Below, piece by piece: positions 60,985-64,000 of a DNA stretch of 64,000 bases. Position numbers and translations under genes: made by a program. Location: assembly GCF_018861025.1 (NCBI RefSeq), contig NZ_JAHKQH010000042.1, positions 125,964 through 189,963 of the forward strand, written 5' to 3'. The notes under the pieces were generated by a model. It saw nothing but the letters and a program-made list of their open reading frames with translations, had not been told where the DNA came from and did not search any database. Within the stretch, counting starts at the first letter, position 1, and every line of letters begins with the position of its first letter. This DNA is from Psychrosphaera sp. B3R10 (lineage in GTDB: Bacteria > Pseudomonadota > Gammaproteobacteria > Enterobacterales > Alteromonadaceae).

Positions 60985-63516
60985 TTATCCGTTATTCAAC
61001 CAGACCGTTTTGCTGGTTAGTCCTTGCCCCGAAATCGTTATCCAAGCCGGTTTGTTGTCATTTACTCTTACAATACCTAAAGCACGGCCTTCGCTGGTGA
61101 TTACTTTGGTATTTTGATATTTGTCTATGGTGCGAGAGTTACCACTGTCTAAGCCAAGTAATTGTACATTGGTAGAGACATCAAATTGCAGTTGAATTTC
61201 TTGGTGGTGGACGGCAATATTATTTTCATCAGTGAGCTGTATTTCGATATGAGCAACATGATGAGGGTTAACGTCTAATGTCGATTTATCAATTGAAATG
61301 GCGAACTGACTAGCATTTTTTGCCGTAGTCACTTTATCGCTTGCGTCACAACCATCTAAGCCTTTAGCGACGAGTTGCCCAGCAGTGAAATTTACCGCCC
61401 ACTTCAACTCGTGGTCAGGTGACTCGGATAAGCTTTGTATACCTAAAGATGACTCATTTTGAAACAGTTCTACACGGTCACAATTGCTGAGAACTTCAAC
61501 AATGACAGATCCACCTTCTTTGTAGTTCCAATGGCGGTTTACATCTTGCCATAACCAAACTCGCTCGGCCCATTTTCCTTCTTTCTTTTCAACAACCTGT
61601 TGCCCATCTACTTTGTAAAGAGATTTATCTTCTACTTGGCTGGTTATGTGGATATGAGGTTGGTTATTCCACAACGTTTTATACATATGGAACGATGGGG
61701 TTTTAAACCCTGCGGTATCTAACATGCCTGACTCTAACGCCTTGCGAGGCCAACCATTGTTTGATTCGCCTAAATAGTCAATGCCGGTCCAAAGGAAGGT
61801 ACCTGGTATAAAATCTCGTTCTTCAATGGCTTTCCATTCGTGCCATTGCACAACGTTTTCGGTCCCCAAGATCATTTTATCCGGAAACAATTCATGTCCA
61901 TAATCGTAGATTACCCGACGGTAACTATAGCCAACAACGTCCAAAGCATCGGTATAACCCGAAATATGGCTTACCGATGGTAATATTAAATTTGCGGTAA
62001 CAGGGCGTGTTGTGTCCATTTCTTTTACCCATTTAGACAGTTTTTGAGCTGTTTTTGCGAGTACATATTGGCCTTCTTCGCTGCTGTGGAAGCGCTCCTT
62101 GATTTCTTCGGGCGAAATAAACGGTGGGTTAAAAAAGTAGTTGCCCGCGGCGTTCATATCAAAATATCCCGTGGCTTTTTTATAACGAGGGTAGGTCCAC
62201 TCAATTTCGTTCCCGATGCTCCACATAATTATCGATGGGTGGTTTCTATCGCGTTTAATTGGGTCTTTTAAATCGTGTTCAGCTTCTTGTTGAAAAATAT
62301 CGGCATATCCACGGCTTATATCATCGTCGTGACGTTCCCATTGATTTAGCCGTTTATCTTTAGGGTTATCCCATTCGTCGAATATTTCCGCTTGAACTAA
62401 TAAACCAAGCTCATCACACAACTCTAAAAAAGAAACTGAAACTGGATTATGAGCCGTTCTCACTGCATTTACGCCAGCTTCTTTGAGGGTTTCCAGCCGA
62501 CGTCTCCATACATCATTTGGTACCGCTGTGCCAACAAGACCGGCACCATGGTGTAGATTTACGCCTTTGATTTTGTGATTTTTACCGTTTAAAAAGAATC
62601 CTTTGTTCGCATCATATTCGATAGTACGAATACCAAAGGGCGTTTTGTAAGTATCCACCGTTTTGCCATTTAGGCGCAGTTCACTTACTAAGGTATACAG
62701 GGATGGGGAATGCAGATCCCAGAGTTGTGGTTGAGACACTTCTGACGTGCTAGATAACGTTGTTTGTGTATTAGCTGCCAATTGGCCATTTAACGAGTGT
62801 TGGCTCACGAGGGCGTGGTTTTGGTCGTAAATTCGATTCACTAACGTGAAAGACTGTGCCACATCAAAATTGTTTTTAATTTCAATTTGGCTAGCAACTT
62901 CGGCGCTGCTTCTTGTCACTTTTGGTGTGGTGACATAAGTGCCCCAAATAGGAATGTGCAATTTGCTGGTGGATACTAAGGTAACATCGCGATAAATTCC
63001 TGATCCGGTATACCAACGACTGTCGATGTAACGTTCATGTTCTACTTTGACTGCAAGCACGTTTTTGTCTGCATTCAAGTGCTTGCTGATATCAATGTAA
63101 AATGGCGAATAACCGTTTAAACGGCCTCCAATATGTTTGCCATTCAAATACACTTCTGAATTGGCATATACACCATCAAAATAAATATAGGTCGAATTAT
63201 CTAACCATTGTGGATCGGCTTTAAACGTTTTTCGATACCAACCCGTTCCGCCGGGTAGATAAGCTGTCGCCCCGTGATATTTTTGATCAAATTCGGCTTC
63301 AATGCTCCAGTCATGTGGTAGCGTTAACGTTCGCCATTTTTCGTCGTCAAATTCGACAGTAGCAAAGTCTTGGTTGTCCCCAAGGGTAAATTGCCAATCG
63401 TTATTAAAGTTTAGGGCACGTTTTTCAGGTAATGGAATGTGGGTTAACTCGGTATTGGTGCAAGCTTGAATAATTATTCCAAACAATAAAATGCCTATAA
63501 AATGTATGGTTCGCAT
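60985..63516 (-). CDS. GH2 beta-galactosidase lipoprotein
   Basis: 843 residues with a lipoprotein leader (IIIQAC, C19). Domain order: jelly-roll sugar-binding domain (about 35-190, FDGVYANSEVYLNGKHIGGRLNGYSPFYIDIS), Ig-like domain, TIM barrel (about 310-600) with acid/base E437 in WSIGNEIEW and nucleophile E553 in GTENVVQWHEWK, then a C-terminal Ig/DUF4982-like region. GH2 enzymes of this layout remove terminal beta-galactose, for instance from agar or porphyran oligosaccharides. AAAGGA precedes the ATG. Shares its strand with the GH16 gene 55 bp upstream, probably one operon. Confidence 0.92.
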   Translation of the reverse strand: MRTIHFIGILLFGIIIQACTNTELTHIPLPEKRALNFNNDWQFTLGDNQDFATVEFDDEKWRTLTLPHDWSIEAEFDQKYHGATAYLPGGTGWYRKTFKADPQWLDNSTYIYFDGVYANSEVYLNGKHIGGRLNGYSPFYIDISKHLNADKNVLAVKVEHERYIDSRWYTGSGIYRDVTLVSTSKLHIPIWGTYVTTPKVTRSSAEVASQIEIKNNFDVAQSFTLVNRIYDQNHALVSQHSLNGQLAANTQTTLSSTSEVSQPQLWDLHSPSLYTLVSELRLNGKTVDTYKTPFGIRTIEYDANKGFFLNGKNHKIKGVNLHHGAGLVGTAVPNDVWRRRLETLKEAGVNAVRTAHNPVSVSFLELCDELGLLVQAEIFDEWDNPKDKRLNQWERHDDDISRGYADIFQQEAEHDLKDPIKRDRNHPSIIMWSIGNEIEWTYPRYKKATGYFDMNAAGNYFFNPPFISPEEIKERFHSSEEGQYVLAKTAQKLSKWVKEMDTTRPVTANLILPSVSHISGYTDALDVVGYSYRRVIYDYGHELFPDKMILGTENVVQWHEWKAIEERDFIPGTFLWTGIDYLGESNNGWPRKALESGMLDTAGFKTPSFHMYKTLWNNQPHIHITSQVEDKSLYKVDGQQVVEKKEGKWAERVWLWQDVNRHWNYKEGGSVIVEVLSNCDRVELFQNESSLGIQSLSESPDHELKWAVNFTAGQLVAKGLDGCDASDKVTTAKNASQFAISIDKSTLDVNPHHVAHIEIQLTDENNIAVHHQEIQLQFDVSTNVQLLGLDSGNSRTIDKYQNTKVITSEGRALGIVRVNDNKPAWITISGQGLTSKTVWLNNG

Positions 63517-63571
63517 CGTACGTTTCCTTTGTTGTCTAATGGTGGCAAATGTTGATTGTTCATGAGTAAGA

Positions 63572-64000
63572 TTAAGTTTTAGGAACGGGTTTATAAAAAC
63601 GCACCCAGTCTATGAGGTAGATGTTTTTTTCTGGGTCATGCATTTCAATATCGGTTGGGGCGATGCCCATATCAGATCGCCAGTCGTGGGACTCAGTATT
63701 AATTATGGCCTGCATCGGTTTATTTAGACCCGAACCATTTGTGTAATTAACAGGATCAATAATATCTTTGCCACTACTGGATTTAATAAACTGGCCGTCA
63801 ACGTAATATTCTAAATGCCATGGATCACGCCAATAAGCGCCAATGGTATGGAAGTCATCTTTCCACTTTATGCCGTTTCGTGCATACCAAGTATCATCTG
63901 TTTTAGGTTGATAGTCTTGAAACGGATTGCGAATAAATACATGGTGACTCAAGTGTAACCGTTCGGAGAACCATTTTTGATCCGCTCTATCGCTGCCATA
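63572..64000 (-). CDS. GH16 beta-agarase/porphyranase-like enzyme, C-terminal part only
   Basis: Only the last 142 residues are in the window; the reading frame continues past base 64000 without a start. The sequence has the agarase-type segment [19 protein letters not shown], then [21 protein letters not shown], both typical of GH16 agarases and porphyranases, and ends in the last beta strand ([12 protein letters not shown]). The catalytic ExDxxE motif lies outside. Carrageenase is less likely. It is co-directional with the GH2 gene and should supply oligosaccharides to it. Confidence 0.88.
   Translation of the reverse strand, partial: YGSDRADQKWFSERLHLSHHVFIRNPFQDYQPKTDDTWYARNGIKWKDDFHTIGAYWRDPWHLEYYVDGQFIKSSSGKDIIDPVNYTNGSGLNKPMQAIINTESHDWRSDMGIAPTDIEMHDPEKNIYLIDWVRFYKPVPKT

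Noticed and set aside
1-64000. Prophage, transposon, integrative element or CRISPR array
   Set aside because: No integrase, transposase, phage gene, direct-repeat-spacer array or tRNA 3'-end duplication outside the complete second tRNA was seen.

Overview
The window looks like chromosome from a marine gammaproteobacterium of the Alteromonadales type. It is AT-rich (roughly 40% G+C by eye), and its housekeeping proteins are close to enteric ones: TusBCDE, YccA, SerB, CysS, PdxH, MiaE and FeoAB. Some gene orders match E. coli (tusE-yccA-tRNA-Ser; divergent ytjB/serB). The accessory genes point to a seaweed-associated life: a GH42-like glycosidase, a GH2 beta-galactosidase, a GH16 agarase/porphyranase fragment, sugar-acid catabolism and ACC deaminase. 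I see no transposase, integrase, phage gene or CRISPR array.

Layout. 1-2600 (minus): trxC (cut by the window edge), tusE, tusB, tusC and tusD for tRNA 2-thiolation, then yccA. 3057-3367: a strong promoter, two tRNA-Ser(UGA) genes and a terminator. 3.7-18.3 kb: ordinary core genes (TIGR01777 epimerase, AI-2E-type exporter, CZB chemoreceptor, TIGR03546/TIGR03545 pair, thioesterase, gamma-carbonic anhydrase/pdxH, TatD-like nuclease, ytjB/serB, cysS, Yip1), ending with an SGNH-like lipoprotein. 18.4-23.1 kb: a CadC-like membrane regulator, miaE, and divergent acdR/acdS. 23.4-31.7 kb: one giant Asp-rich thrombospondin-type-3-repeat lipoprotein of about 2755 residues with a recent internal duplication.

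31.9-38.3 kb: class II aldolase and enolase-superfamily dehydratase (plus) convergent with lactonase-like amidohydrolase and SDR (minus). These four would form an oxidative sugar-acid route. LysR, yqjG and pirin genes follow on the minus strand. 39.1-47.5 kb is the most unusual part: a histidine kinase with an ethylene-receptor-like copper-site membrane domain, a CheY-type receiver and a receiver-GGDEF protein. After a 125-bp gap comes a tightly overlapping set of cupredoxin, HAMP/GGDEF-EAL protein, DUF3034 outer-membrane protein and truncated-haemoglobin lipoprotein. 47.6-54.4 kb: feoAB under a near-ideal Fur box, a DUF1800/DUF1501 pair and a dCache chemoreceptor. 54.7-64 kb: an FG-GAP/UnbV lipoprotein, then the edge of a red-algal galactan utilisation locus (GH42-like, GH2, GH16).

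Two themes stand out. The 39-47 kb region joins copper and haem periplasmic proteins to two-component and cyclic-di-GMP modules, with a sensor domain that keeps the copper-site residues and spacing of plant ETR1. Separately, the same window carries a bona fide ACC deaminase, the enzyme that removes the ethylene precursor. Whether the two are functionally linked is inference. Functional calls rest on motifs read by eye; no database search was run.
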